This document shows positions 1 through 11,014 of a stretch of DNA of 64,000 nt, one piece after another. Where the stretch lies: NCBI GenBank assembly GCA_037355855.1, contig CM074763.1, forward strand, positions 3,348,001-3,412,000. The letters are read 5' to 3'. Position 1 is the stretch's first letter. The number at the start of each line of letters is the position of its first letter. The DNA is from Pseudo-nitzschia pungens (lineage: Eukaryota > Bacillariophyta > Bacillariophyceae > Bacillariales > Bacillariaceae). The translations under genes were made by a program, and so were the position numbers. The notes beneath the pieces were generated by a model that searched no databases, was not told where the DNA came from, and saw nothing but the letters and a program-made list of their open reading frames with translations.

Positions 1-440
1 GTGAAACGCAGACTCCGTGGTTGTGAAACGCAGACTCCGTGGTTGTGAAACTCAGACTCCGTGGTTCTGAAACGCAGACTCCGTGGTTGTGAAACGCAGA
101 CTCCGTGGTTGTGAAACGCAGACTCTGTGGTTCTGAAACGCAGACTCCGTGGTTGTGAAACGCAGACTCTGTGGTTGTGAAACGCAGACTCCGTGGTTGT
201 GAAACGCAACCTCTTACTATTCTGAATTACTTCCTATGTGGTTGCGAAAATCAGACTCCGTGGTTGTGAAACGCAACCTCTTACTATTCTGAATTACTTC
301 CTATGTGGTTGCGAAAATCAGACTCTGTGGTTGTGAAACGCAACCTCTTACTATTCTGAAACAATTCTTACGAGTTATACCCCGTTTTGAATATCATAAC
401 TCGCCTCCACAATTACAATTCCACTATGTCTTTTTTCTGC
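1..440. repeat. 22-bp tandem array and its flank
   Basis: About ten copies of a 22-bp unit (GTGAAACGCAGACTCCGTGG plus TT, with C/T and G/C variants) run from base 1 to about 215. Longer composite units follow, in which an insert beginning CAACCTCTTACTATTC is followed by TTGCGAAAATCAGACTC, to about 358. The array probably continues left of the window. The next 80 bases (ACGAGTTATACCCCGTTTTG onward) also occur directly after the matching array at 62.6-62.7 kb, so array and flank form one repeated module. It abuts the 3' end of the gene at 449-2002. Confidence 0.9.
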
Positions 441-448
441 TACTTTTA

Positions 449-2002
449 TCATACACTCTCCATCTCACCTAGGAACTCAACCATACCTGGATCAACAAAT
501 GCCTCTTCTTCTGAATCGTCGTCCTCCCTGCTGTCACTATCATCATTACCATCATCCTCATTACTGCTTTCACGCACAAATTTTTCCTTTACTAGCATCT
601 CAAACTCCCTCCCAGTCTCCTCACCTTCTCTTAATTCCCTTACACGTCTACACAACCGATTGAAAACTCTCATTCCTTCCTGAGTCCATCCATCCTTTTT
701 TCCACTTCTTTGATCGCAGTATCGTTTCTTCTCTGTACCCCTCCTCTTTGGATTTGGACCATCCTTAATTGTCTTCTGCTCAACCCACACCCTGTATTCG
801 TTGTGAATCATCATCAAACCAAATGCCTCATCCGATACTGTAAATATCTCACTAATCAAATCTTCACTCTTTCTTGTATCAAAATTCGTAACATTTGGAT
901 TGATCGCCGACATAATTCTTGTCAAAAAGTACTGATACTCATCGTTATCAAACATGTTAGGTCTGCGGTATTCAGGGCAAATGATATCTCTTGTCGTTAC
1001 ATCAATTTGTACTTTGCTTGGAAAATGTTCTGGTACCCTATTTGCGTAAGCGTCGTCTTCATAAACAATGCACACCAGTGAGTTCCCTGTTCATATTATG
1101 ATACACATGTGCAATTACCCTCTTTTGTTGTCACTCAACTTACCAAACCATCTTTTTCGTGCCAGCGTTTGAGTGTTATGTCGCAGCGCACTGAGTGCCA
1201 GCTTTACTGTACCCACATGGTAATTAGCAAACGTCTTGCTGGTCACCCCCTTGAGAATACTTATCCTACCCGCTTTGATTCCCTTCTCTATAATCTTGGC
1301 ATTCTCTTGTGTTTTGCTCATCGGGAATTTCGTCAATTTATATACCTTCTCTCTTATGTATTCCCTCACCTGCTTCTCAACAACTTTTCCCTTTGTGTCG
1401 GCTAGTGACAATAGATCACCCGACACCAATCCTTCCATTTGACTGCTTAACTCACTAATTTTTCTGTCCTCATTATCTGGTCCTCTCACTTCTTCGACCG
1501 GCAATGCTATACCCTTTGGAACGCCAGGTATTGCCTGTCGTTTGTTCTCCTCGTCGTTGTTGATAGGATCAGAACGTGTAGTCTTGGACAACAAAATCTC
1601 CGTCACCACCTTCTTGTAGTCACCACCCTTCTTTCCCCGCAATAAGCGCTTTATCGTCTCCACGCCTTGCTCGAAATCCTTTTTCTCCCTCTCTGCTTTA
1701 GCTCGCTTCTTCATACTACCCAGTCGTCCTGGCGGTGTCTCTTTTGTGTTCTCGTCTGTCGTCTTGCCTGTTGAATTTCCTGTCCCTCCACCGGCTCTGG
1801 ATACAATCGTCCCGAGTTCTTCATCGTCACTCAACTTTCGTTTCTTGCTCATCTCAGTAGACACTCTCACTGTCTCGTCATTTACTGTGGTCGGTCGATC
1901 CAATTCTGTTGTGTCTACTACATCCTCGTATACACTTGGCCCATACGACATTCTTCGTGTGGACCTTTTTTCTGGACATAAATTTGGATTGGTTGTATTC
2001 AT
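449..2002 (-). CDS. unrecognised two-exon gene, copy 1
   Basis: I read this as one gene: exon 1 complement(1144-2002) from ATG 2002, intron complement(1087-1143), exon 2 complement(449-1086), giving about 498 residues. Exon 1 encodes a polar, basic, Lys/Arg/Ser/Thr-rich region and ends with LRHNTQTLARKRW. Exon 2 carries SDEAF.LMMIHNEY.VW, a W..EG...FN.LC segment and a long acidic Ser/Asp/Glu tail. The copy at 5692-7187 repeats both conserved blocks and the intron at the same site and phase, which is the main evidence that this is a real gene. Without splicing the exon 1 frame stops at 1115 and exon 2 lacks an ATG at its start. Function is unknown. I recall similar SDEAFAL...N.W..W proteins as multicopy hypotheticals in diatoms, which could mean a transposon-borne gene; this is memory, not a search. 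Confidence 0.7.
1087..1143 (-). other. predicted 57-nt intron, copy 1
   Basis: On the minus strand the donor is G|GTAAGT after base 1144 and the acceptor is ACAG| before base 1086. The split codon is phase 1 and joins to give Gly, continuing as N-S-L-V-C in the exon 2 frame. Site and phase agree with the 110-nt intron in copy 2. Confidence 0.75.
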
Positions 2003-2519
2003 TTTTACCCAGTAATCTTACTTACTAGTAACGCTGTGAAAAATTATGTGTCTTCTGCACCTCTCCAAAAGAGACACAACCATCAAGGTCAATGTGAAAA
2101 AGTCAATGTGAAGTGGGCGTTCTTGCCCCGCTAGTGCACATGCAGGCTACATGAATCACGCCTACCCTCCCGCGCCATAATTTGTCCCTCACCTCCTTCT
2201 GTACATTATAGGAACACTCAATACCTACTGTGTAGAGCTACTACTACTACTAGTATTGACTACAGAATTACTACTAGTACCACCAGTAGGGTGACTGCAA
2301 GCCTGCCCTCACCCACTACTACAAGTTCTTCCCACCACTGTCTGATAGTAACCTCGTTCTTATTAACTGTATGAAGAACAGTCCCCCACATAACCACAGC
2401 ATTTGACTCAACTGATTCGTGAATGTACACCCAGCCATTTTCATCACCTTAACCTTACCTTACTAGCACTTAGTCCAAAGATACTCCCAATCATTCCCTT
2501 TGATGTCTCTTCATCCATA
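2003..2519. other. intergenic, no gene seen
   Basis: This stretch lies upstream of the minus-strand gene and would hold its promoter. It contains short CTACTACTAC and ACTAGTA runs around 2230-2290. I see no convincing TATA box, no conserved ORF and no match to the other repeats in the window. Confidence 0.4.
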
Positions 2520-2955
2520 CTCACATGGAATGGATCCGATGGTAGGGGAAAGGCACGGGCTTGGATCCGATGAATCGTAGGGTTCAATCGATCCGATGGT
2601 AGGGGAGAGGCGATCCGATGAATCGTAGGGGAAAGGCACGGGCTCGGATCCGATGAATCGTAGGGTTCAATCGATCCGATGGTAGGGGAAAGGCACGGGC
2701 TCGGATCCGATGAATCGTAGGGTTCAATCGATCCGATGGTAGGGGAAAGGCACGGGTTTGGATCCGATGAATCGTAGGGTTCAATGGATCCGATGGTAGG
2801 GGAAAGGCACGGGCTCGGATCCGATGAATCGTAGGGTTCAATCGATCCGATGGTAGGGGAAAGGCACGGGCTCGGATCCGATGAATCGTAGGGTTCAATC
2901 GATCCGATGGTAGGGGAAATGACTACCACACTGACTTGGAATCGATCGTAGGGGG
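2520..2955. repeat. 57-bp minisatellite array
   Basis: The unit CGATCCGATGGTAGGGGAAA...CGTAGGGTTCAAT repeats with an exact 57-bp spacing at 2664, 2721, 2778, 2835 and 2892, with a partly degenerate left end. Because 57 is 19 codons, the minus strand stays open and reads as a 19-residue repeat (SPTIGSIEPYDSSDPSPCL). I treat this as a consequence of the period, not as a gene. The right edge joins one inverted unit of the 11-12 kb minisatellite. Confidence 0.9.
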
Positions 2956-3469
2956 AATGCATATCATAGGATCGTGAGGTGGTTGAAAGGAACGCAGGCT
3001 TCGATTGAAATAAACGGAATCAAATAATCACTTACCGGCTAGCAATGGATAGTAGGGCGGAGAAGGGCGGGAAACGAAGAACACCGACGTTCTCTTCTTA
3101 ATCCTTCGACGCGAAAACAAAGAACTTGAGCGTGTTGAAGTGTTTACCAATCGGTATTCCTTCTTTTTCCACTTCAAGGAGGTTATTCGGACTAAAATAC
3201 AATGAGCAAAAGAGCCTACCGTAGGGTGGGTTCTCTGCGTTCTCGAACGGAGTGCAATAAAGCAACTCTACTCAAAATAAGTCGGATTGTGAATCGAAAC
3301 AGCAGTGATTTGTGTTATTCCTGAAGAAAATAGTGAGTGGAGCACAAAAAAAGTGATAGTGATTACGGGAAGGAGCAAAATACAGTGATTTAAAATACAG
3401 TGATTTGCAAAAGAAAAATACAGTGAATTACCGTAATACAGGTGTCGTCGGGTCGGGTCGTTTTTGACA

Positions 3470-3930
3470 CCCATATTGTCATAATGACGTAAAAGATACC
3501 AAAAAATAATAATAAATCAAATACTGTATACCGTACGTCATTACGGTGATTAAAGTTACTTCGTATTTAAATACGTATATTAATATTATTGTCATACGGT
3601 AATGACGTAAGTTACCGGTAAGTTACCATAGGATCGAATTTTTTTCTACTGATATTCCTGTACAGTTTGTACTGAAAAATCGAATTTATTGTCATAATGA
3701 CGTAAAAGATACCAAAAAATAATAATAAATCAAATATACGTCGTTACGGTGATTAAAGTTACTTCGTATTTAAAGTTACTTCGTATTTAGGGTCGGGTCC
3801 TTATTGACACCCATATTGTCATAGTGACGTAAAAGATACCAAAAAATAATAATAATACTTAGTACATGTACTACGTAAATCAAATAATATTGTCGTAATG
3901 ACGTACCGTACCGGTACCACAGGATCAAAT
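3470..3930. repeat. AT-rich triplicated block with LINE-tail-like pieces
   Basis: The string TGACGTAAAAGATACCAAAA followed by AATAATAATAA occurs three times (about 3485, 3700 and 3825). Between copies, GGTGATTAAAGTTAC...TTTAAATACGTATATTA (about 3548-3595, shorter copy near 3737) closely matches the 3' ends of the LINEs here, such as 37220-37255. These look like old LINE tails, but no LINE coding sequence is attached. Confidence 0.6.
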
Positions 3931-4024
3931 GACGTACAACCCTTAACCCTAATGGTGCTAGCTAGATCGCGTGCGCTTGCATTAACTCTAACGCGCTTGC
4001 GCTAACGCTAGCTCGTATTAGCGT

Positions 4025-5530
4025 TACCTCGCTTAATAACTGTTTGGGTCAGGTATCCGGTCATAGTACATATTGTACTATCATGATGACCCGACCCCGG
4101 CGGTAGCATAGTATCTTAGAAATGGTATCATGGTAGGTTAGCATCTCCAGTATTTCGTAGCATTAGCAACCCTAACCTTGTAGCACTCAGCTACACTGTT
4201 ACCAAATACGAAGTATCTCGTGAACAGTTAGCGCTACAGCGCTACGATACAGAAATACGATACACGCGTTGCTGCTGCTTGCTGCTTGCTGTCCCACACT
4301 GTATTATCGACGCGTTGCTGCTGCTTGCTGCTTGCTGCTTGCTGTCCCCCCCCTGTATTATCGATGCGTTGCTGCTACAGCGCTACAGGGGATACAGCGC
4401 TAAAGGGGATACAGCGCTACGATACAGCGCTACAGGGATACAGCGATACAGGGATACAGCGATACAGGGAGGAAGGATACAGCGCTACAGCGCTACAGGG
4501 ATACAGGGATACAACGCTGCAGCGCTGCAGCGCTGCAGCGCTACAGGGGATGAGCGCAGCTGAGGAGCTCTGTATCGTATCGTGACAGCGCTCCGCTAAC
4601 TCTTAAAATAACAGAGCTCTGTAGCTCCAGTACTGTATTCTACGGGTAGCGTAGTGTGTGCGGAGTAGCGTAGCGTAGCTATGCTTAAATAGATTCAAAG
4701 GTGTGCTAGCGCGTTGGGTAACTGTCTGGGTCAGGTATCCGGTCATAGTACATATTATACACCAATGACCCGACCCCGGCGGTAGCATAGTATCTTAGCA
4801 TGGTATCATGGTAGGTTAGCATTTCCGGTATTTCGTAGCATTAGCAACCCTAACCCTGTAGCATTTAGCTACACCATAATAGGTGCTTTACTCGGGGTAC
4901 GTACGATTGGTACAAATCGTACGCGACGGCCCTAGTATCTTTGGAGTTAGAGCTGTCCCCCCCTGTATTATCGACGCGTTGCTGCTGCTTGCTGCTTGCA
5001 GTCCCCCCCCCCCTGTATTATCGACGCGTTGCTGCTGCTTGCTGCTTGCAGTCCCCCCCCCTGTATTATCGACGCGTTGCTGCTGCTTGCTGCTTGCTGT
5101 CCCACACTGTATTATCGACGCGTTGCTGCTGCTTGCTGCTTGCTGCTTGCTGTCCCCCCCCCCTGTATTATCGATGCGTTGCTGCTACAGCGCTGCAGGG
5201 GATAGAGGGGATACAGCGCTACAGCGCTACAGGGGATACAGCGCTACAGGGGATACAGCGCTACAGGGGATCAGCGCAGCTAATTCGTAGATAATAGAGC
5301 TCTGTAGCTCCAGTACTGTATTGTACGGGTAGCGTACGGAGTAGCGTAGTGTACGGAGTAGCGTAGTAGCGTAGCTCCGCATATTAATTACTAAATTCAA
5401 AGGTGTGCTAGCGCATTAACTGTTTGGGTCAGGCGTCCGGTCATAGTACATATTGTACAGCACTGACCCGACCCCGGCGGTAGCATAGTATCTTAGCATG
5501 GTAGCATGGTACAAATCGTACGCGACAAGC
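4025..5530. repeat. about 690-bp tandem duplication, 2.2 copies
   Basis: A block starting GGGTCAGGTATCCGGTCATA and continuing through GACCCGACCCCGGCGGTAGC begins near 4045, 4735 and 5430, a spacing of about 690 bp. Each full unit also holds runs of TGCTGCTGCTTGCTGCTTGC with CCCCCTGTATTATCGA (4265-4375; 4955-5190) and of CAGCGCTACAGGGGATA (4375-4555; 5185-5280). Related sequence recurs reversed at 9840-10075 and 58600-59035, and in part at 15335-15400. Short open frames in the CTG-type runs are not credible genes. Confidence 0.8.
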
Positions 5531-5532
5531 CT

Positions 5533-5565
5533 GGGTCAAAATGGTCGAAAATCAGTTATTAGACG
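5533..5565 (+). repeat. 33-bp inverted-repeat motif, left copy
   Basis: This begins GGGTCAAAATGG and ends CAGTTATTAGACG. It is a perfect inverted match to 9521-9553. A shorter direct copy (23 bp) is at 17899-17921. The last 13 bases plus TATT recur at 5705-5721. Confidence 0.85.
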
Positions 5566-5691
5566 TATTTTTGTCGCGAGGTGGGGGGGGTTGCGAAAAA
5601 CTTTGAAGAAACCTCGCGAAAATCAAGGTTAAGGTTGCGCGTGGCATAATTTAGGCTTGATTTTCTGGAAAATAGGTCGCGTTGGGTCGCG

Positions 5692-7187
5692 TTGGGTCGC
5701 GTGACAGTTATTAGACGTATTACCCCTACGAAATCGAACCCAAAGACAAGTCGAAAACTACCACCCACCTCAGGTGGTGCTGATGAAAAAAATAAAAGAA
5801 CCAAGAACAACCCGACCGCGGTTGTGGTTGGTACCACACCACCAACCAACAAACCCGCCCCACCGGGTCTTGTTACACCAAGAACTAGTACGACCGGTAC
5901 CAAAATAACACCAAGACCAACATACGAAGCATTGCTACAACAGCTAAAAGAGAGCCAGCAGAAAGTAGCTTCTTTAGAGAGGGATGTGACAACACTGCAG
6001 AAGGATACAAAAAAAGAAGAGCCCACGCTGCCGGCAACTACAACAGGGAAGAAGCCAAAGCCACAGATGGTACGAACCGTAAGTGAAGCAAAATTAGAGA
6101 TAACGAAGCCGCATTCGGATAAACTTAAGGAACATCAAAAAGACGCGGGTTTGGAAGCACAGTTGACACGGCACATAAGAAATAGGTGGTTTCGTGAATT
6201 GAAGTTTATTGTGGATGAGAATAAGGTCAAATCAATTTTGAAGAAAGCGATTGCGTCACAAGCTGTGGTTCCACCCCGTGGTATTTCATTTCAAATTTTT
6301 TATGGTTTTAACAGAAGGTTGGTGTACAAGGGTCTTTCAAATCTGCGGCACAATGCTCAAACTTTGGCTAGAAAACACTATCTCGGTATGTGCTTACTAA
6401 GTGAATACATTGGTTGCTATTACTGCTTGGTGGAGATTGATGGTATATCCCCTGCTACTCTAACACTTTCTACTGCTGCTGTGTAATCCTACTAGAGGAC
6501 ACACTCGATCGCGAAGGCATTGTGCCCGATTCGTTCCCGGGTAAAGTGGAGATTGTGATGCAGGAGAGTACTAGTAGTAATGGAACTAGTAGAAAGAAGC
6601 TGGGACTGAACCCAGAGTACAGAAGGTATGACAACAACAGTGAAAATGATGATTTTTATTACTTTGTGACTCGGATTCTATCAAGCGTCTCTCCAATAGA
6701 GAGGGGCTACAATAAAAGAAAGACGACATGTTTGATGAGTGAAATATTCACAGAAAGCGATGAAGCATTTGCATTGATGATGATTCATAATGAGTATGAT
6801 GTTTGGGTGAATCATGTTGAGCAAAAAAGGAACGGTGGTGGCAGGATTGTGAGAAGGAGGAAGAAAAAGAAATTTTGTGACCAATACAGTGGAGAGGAGC
6901 AATCATGGTCGAAGGAAGGTCTAGCACTGTTCAATAACTTGTGCAGGGAGATTGTGGTGCTGAGGAACGATCCGAGAACGGGTAGAGAGTGTGAGGAAAG
7001 ATTGAGAGAGAGGCTCCGTCGCGAGAGTGAAAACAATGACAACAACAACAGTGCGTTCGGTGAGGACTGGGTGCAGGAGGAAGAAGTTACTGAATACATT
7101 AGTCCAGAGCTACAAGCTTTGCTAGATGTAAATGAATATGAGGAGGACTTTACTGGCAGTAACGAGAACGGGTTGGAAAGTCTTTAA
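5692..7187 (+). CDS. unrecognised two-exon gene, copy 2
   Basis: The open frame runs from about 5650, with no in-frame ATG until about residue 125 counted from 5692. It is spliced 6385|6496 and ends with a stop at 7185-7187. It is homologous to the gene at 449-2002. Exon 1 has a Thr/Pro-rich N-terminus, then a likely coiled coil (ALLQQLKESQQKVASLERDV), then a basic region ending LRHNAQTLARKHY. Exon 2 has PEYRR, a YYFVTRI segment, SEIFTESDEAFALMMIHNEY, W..EGL.LFN.LC, and an acidic C-terminus. The missing ATG suggests the 5' end is lost, lies in an upstream exon, or was replaced at the repeat junction near 5570-5720. The gene lies between the two inverted arms. Function unknown. Confidence 0.65.
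6386..6495 (+). other. predicted 110-nt intron, copy 2
   Basis: The donor is CTCG|GTATGT at 6385/6386 and the acceptor is CTACTAG| at 6495. The split codon is phase 1 and gives Glu, followed by D-T-L-D-R-E in the exon 2 frame. Reading through instead adds about 33 unrelated residues before a stop at 6486. Confidence 0.75.
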
Positions 7188-8020
7188 AAATCTTTTGAAA
7201 CAAAATTTGTGTGGTGTGCATGAGGACGAAGACAATCGAAGCGAAGAGCAACGACGACTTCAGGGAGGACGACGAGGGCGGTCGGAGCGACTTCTTAATT
7301 TGTGTGTGAGTGTGTGAGAAAATTGAACAGAGAATAAACAATTATTAGAGTAGTATCAATATTTATCAAAAGAAAGACTTATATTTTGCATCATAGTGTT
7401 TCAAAATTTTTTTCATTGGGGTCGCGATTCCTGTAATTCGGGTAATAATTGTGATTTTCCTGATGAATTTCTTGAGGGGTGTGATGGGAAATACTTTGTG
7501 TCGGGATGAGAAATCAATTTTTGAGAGTGAATTTCTGCAACAGTCTCATAATATATAATGTTGGTAGGGTCGGTAATAATGAGTCAGATTGAAAAAAAAT
7601 TGGGGGAAGGGGGGGATTATTTTGAGAAAACAAATATTTTTTTTTTAAATGTTGATTAATTTGATTAAGTGACTGAAGAAAAAAAATTGAGTCTTAAAAA
7701 AAAATGGGTCGAGTATGAATTTTATTTTTTTTTCTCGTAATTGAGGTAGTTACTGGGTCGCGATTGGGGTTGCGAATCGCGAGAGAGCTAGGAATCGAGC
7801 TACGTCAAAATGAGCCAGGAATAAATCGCGACCCCCCTAAATAAATTCTTGGGAGGGGTCGCGAACCAGTTTTCGGACGTTCAGAAAAGCATTGGAGGTC
7901 TACCGTATCTCTAGGTCTCCAAGCTAACAAAATTCAGCTTCAAAATGCCAGGGATGGCACAGAGTCCATTGCACTTGTAGGAGGAGAGTCAGAAAGTATC
8001 TGGTGGGGATTTAGTGGCTA
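7188..8020. other. AT-rich spacer with GTCGCGA motifs
   Basis: No gene is visible. Poly-A and poly-T runs are frequent (7595-7730). GGGTCGCGA-type motifs occur near 7420 and 7755, a reverse TCGCGACCCCCC near 7830, and another GGGTCGCGA near 7857, resembling the sequence between 5570 and 5700. They could be the edges of a mobile unit carrying gene copy 2, but I could not define its ends. Confidence 0.4.
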
Positions 8021-8368
8021 TGTAACATGCTGACGTAGCCTTACTACAAAAGGCTTCTAAATGATTATTGAATCCCGCATGTACTCCAATATATATGGTA
8101 TTCATGTACATATATTCAGTATGCACACACATACAACAGACATTGAAATATCAAGATAAACATGACTCGCCGATTATTGATATTATGCCCGACGAACATT
8201 ATCAATGTTCGATCGTTCATTCATCCCATACTCAAGGAATCATTCCCATCTCGTAAAGTATTCAACAATTCTCTTTCGTAACACAATTTTACAATTATTC
8301 ATCTTTAAAACACCAATTTATTAACCTATTGTGTACCACTCCATCTAATTCTACCCTAGAGTGTTACA
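8021..8368 (+). repeat. diverged Ty3/gypsy 5' LTR (gypsy-6)
   Basis: It starts TGTAACATGCTGACG and ends CCCTAGAGTGTTACA, matching the ends of the gypsy-1 LTR. Shared interior pieces include GAATCCCGCA and ATCTCGTAAAGTATT. At 348 bp it is slightly longer than the 325-bp relative. It is followed directly by CAGTAATTACTGTCCGCTT, as in gypsy-1. No 3' LTR is present because the element is cut off at 9520. Confidence 0.85.
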
Positions 8369-8605
8369 CAGTAATTACTGTCCGCTTGAAAGTAGAAGAC
8401 AAAGACAAGAACTCAGTACTGAATCCAAAACAACCTTTATCCTAAACAACAGGGATACATCGATACCCTGACAAGCAAAAAGAAAGAACCGATCGAACGA
8501 AATCTACAAACGATCGAAACAAGAACCTTCGAAACGCCGATACGAATCAATCGAAGAACACCAAATCGATCGCACAACGAATCAATCGAACGCTACGAAT
8601 AAATA

Positions 8606-9520
8606 TAGCAGGACTTTACAGAGATCCTCCAATCAACTATACTCCCTCGTTCAACAGGAGTAAGCCCAAGAGAACCAAGCTCTCCATTACAAATCCCAAT
8701 GGAAAACAAGACAGCATGAAGATCCCTCTATTCACCAACAGAGGAGGACTAGAGGAATTCCTTTTTGTTGAAGAAGCCTTCAGGAACGCCGCAAAGCTCC
8801 TAGGACTACCAACCACTAACTACATTACTCACTTCAGCAGATGCCTAAATACAGATACTCAATCCAAGTGGAACGAAATGCTTTCAGGATCCTCTGGATC
8901 CAGACAAAATCCAATACGATGAACAGCAGATCGGAGGGTATGAACAAGCAATACTAGACTTCATCAAGCAAAACTATTGCAATGCAATGGACGCCAAAGA
9001 CATCATGCATACATACCTTCGGAGCGCTGAATGCAAGAAGCCAAGCAACGTCTCATGCAAGGACCATGCAGACTGAATGCAAATCCTCTTCAAATATACC
9101 AAAAGACTCCAAGGACATGGACCTGACTTATCACCAACAGAAGCCAAAACCATTCTGCTGCACACCTTCCCAAGCAAATCATGGATCAACAGCTATGGTC
9201 TAATCCACCAAGGAATACAAGAAGATACCACTGTACAATTCATCGTCGACCACATGAGCTGTTTAGAACGCCAAAGAAAAAGAAAACAAGTGTCGGCTAC
9301 TGATTTGGACGCTGAAAGCATCAACAGCGACAACAACAGCTCTGATTTGGATGCTGACAGCATTGACAGCAGCAGCGCTAATTCAAACAGTGGCTCTGAT
9401 TCAGACAGTGATACTGACGCTGAATCCGACAAAGAGAATCACGACCAAGCAGAGATCAGCAATACCAGCAAAAGAAAATACAACAATCCCTGCAGAATTC
9501 CGGGACACGACCATGTGTCC
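8606..9520 (+). pseudogene. gag: broken, truncated Ty3/gypsy gag (gypsy-6)
   Basis: This is homologous to the gag proteins of gypsy-1, -2 and -5: AGLYRDPPINY, DSMKIPLFTNRGGLEEFLFVE, CKDHAD and NPCRIPGHDH are recognisable. The start codon is ATA where relatives have ATG (8606), there is a frameshift near 8885, and a stop near 9074. The linker before the zinc knuckle is Ser/Asp-rich and acidic, whereas relatives have an Asn/Lys/Arg-rich basic linker. Homology stops exactly where the 33-bp motif begins (9521), inside the zinc knuckle, so a rearrangement or insertion removed the rest of the element. Confidence 0.85.
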
Positions 9521-9553
9521 CGTCTAATAACTGATTTTCGACCATTTTGACCC
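9521..9553 (-). repeat. 33-bp inverted-repeat motif, right copy
   Basis: This begins CGTCTAATAACTG and ends TTTTGACCC, the exact reverse complement of 5533-5565. It abuts the truncated gag, which suggests that the CGTCTAATAACTG side is a true element terminus. Confidence 0.85.
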
Positions 9554-10084
9554 GTTTCGACCACCCCCCTCTTATTTTTTAGATGTTTTTTTTTGTTTTA
9601 GCTCCATTATTTTTATTATTTGGAGCGAAAGTGCCTTTCTTAAGCTCGAATCACTATTTTTTGGCTCCAAAAACAAATCTTTCGCTGCAAACTCGAATAT
9701 TTGGGTCAAAAAATTAAGAGCCATGGTCGAAATTTGTAGTTCACCCACCATTAGGGTTAAGGGTTGTAGCACTGTAGCGCTGTAAGGTTAGCGCTGTATC
9801 CCTGTAGCGCACGTGTGGTATGGGGTGCTAACTCCAAAGATACCAGGGTTGTCGCGTACGATTTGTACCAGTTGTACATACCCTGGGTATAGCATCCGTA
9901 CTAATACAGTGTAGCTGAGTGCTACAAGGTTAGGGTTGCTAATGCTACAAAATACTGCATATGCTAACCTACCATGCTACCATGCTAAGATACTATGCTA
10001 CCGCAGGGGTGGGGTCATTGGTGTACAATATGTACTATGACCGGACGCCTGACCCAGACAGTTATTAAGCGAGCTAGCGCTAAT

Positions 10085-10275
10085 ACGAGCTAGCATTAGT
10101 TAGCGCAAGCGAGTTAGCGCAAGCGAGTTAGCGCAAGCGAGTTAGCGCAAGCGAGTTAGCGCAAGCGAGTTAGCGCAAGCGAGTTAGCGCAAGCGAGTTA
10201 GCGCAAGCGAGTTAGCGCAAGCGAGTTAGCGCAAGCGAGTTAGCGCAAGCGAGTTAGCGCAAGCGCAAGCTATCT
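10085..10275. repeat. 14-bp tandem array
   Basis: About twelve near-perfect copies of GTTAGCGCAAGCGA. The corresponding part of the left arm (3965-4020) has only a few degenerate GCGCTTGCG units, so the array expanded on this arm alone. There are no spacers, so it is not a CRISPR array. Confidence 0.95.
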
Positions 10276-11014
10276 AGTGAGTACCATTAGGGTTAAGGGT
10301 TGTAAAGCTGTAGCGTAGCGCTGTATGCCTTTAACGCTGTAGCGCTGTAGTGCTGTAAGGTTAGTGCTGTACCGCCGTAGCGCTATGAAATCCTCGCCAC
10401 TCTACATTACTCCACTCATCACTCTACACTATTACTCCACTCTCCACTCTACTTTACTCTGCTGAGTGAATGAGCCAATCAAAAAATTTGATTTTCCAGT
10501 ACAAACTGTACAGGAATATTAGTAGAAAAAAAAATCGTTTGAGTAACTTTTGTTTGTTTGTTCGCTGAGTCACTCCTTTTCTTCACAACTCGTCACAAAC
10601 TCACTTTTTTGTGTTTCCTCGCAAAATCACTCTTTTGCTTCATAACTCACTTTTTTTTCTTCAGGAATAACACAAATCACTGCTGTTTTGATTCACAATC
10701 CGACTTATTTTGAACAGAGTTGCTTTATTGCACTCCGTCACGAGAACGAAGAGAACCCCTACGGTAGGCTCTTGGCTCATTGTACTTTAGTCCAAATAAC
10801 ATCCTTGTCTGAAAAAAGGAGGAGCACCTATTTGGACGAGAGATTGTTTGCTTGAAAGACATTGTTTGACTTGGCCCCCAAACATATACGTCTTGAAAGC
10901 GATAAATCTGCATCCATTGCTGGTAGGACTTCAACAGGCGCAAGTTCTTTGTTTTCGTGACATAGGAGGAAGAAGACAACGGCAGTGAGAGTTAATCCCC
11001 CTACGATCGATTCC

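Larger units (their letters stand above)
2940..5565 (+). repeat. left arm of a long imperfect inverted repeat
   Basis: Blocks in this interval recur in the same order, reverse-complemented, at 9521-11040. They are the minisatellite unit near 2950; the GGAGTGCAATAAAGCAACTC and GAAACAGCAGTGATTTGTG block near 3250-3320; the TACAGTTTGTACTG block near 3660; an ACCCTTAACCCTAATGGT block near 3940; GCGCTTGCG-rich sequence near 3970-4020; and the GGGTCAGG...GACCCGACCCCGG block. The arm ends on the 33-bp motif at 5533-5565. It is longer than the right arm because the last block is tandemly duplicated. Confidence 0.75.

Noticed and set aside
2444..2962. 172-codon minus-strand ORF with a perfect 19-residue repeat
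   Set aside because: It is fully explained by a 57-bp minisatellite whose period is a multiple of three. The ends run into another minisatellite and no non-repeat domain is present.
4279..5290. Overlapping ORFs rich in LLLAACC and YSATGIQRYR
   Set aside because: They are frames of the TGCTGCTTGC and CAGCGCTACAGGG tracts. Three frames are open at once and none is conserved.
5553..5721. CAGTTATTAGACGTATT direct repeat (5553-5569, 5705-5721) as the TSD of a 135-bp insertion
   Set aside because: The same motif is part of the inverted-repeat terminus, so the repeat may simply be a rearrangement at that end. The interval has no element hallmarks.
10085..10275. Possible CRISPR-like array
   Set aside because: Units are contiguous 14-mers with no spacers, in a eukaryotic repeat region without cas genes.
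9760..10310. TAGGGTTAAGGGTTG as a telomere repeat
   Set aside because: Single copies only, also present inverted near 3940 as part of the arm repeat. There is no tandem run.
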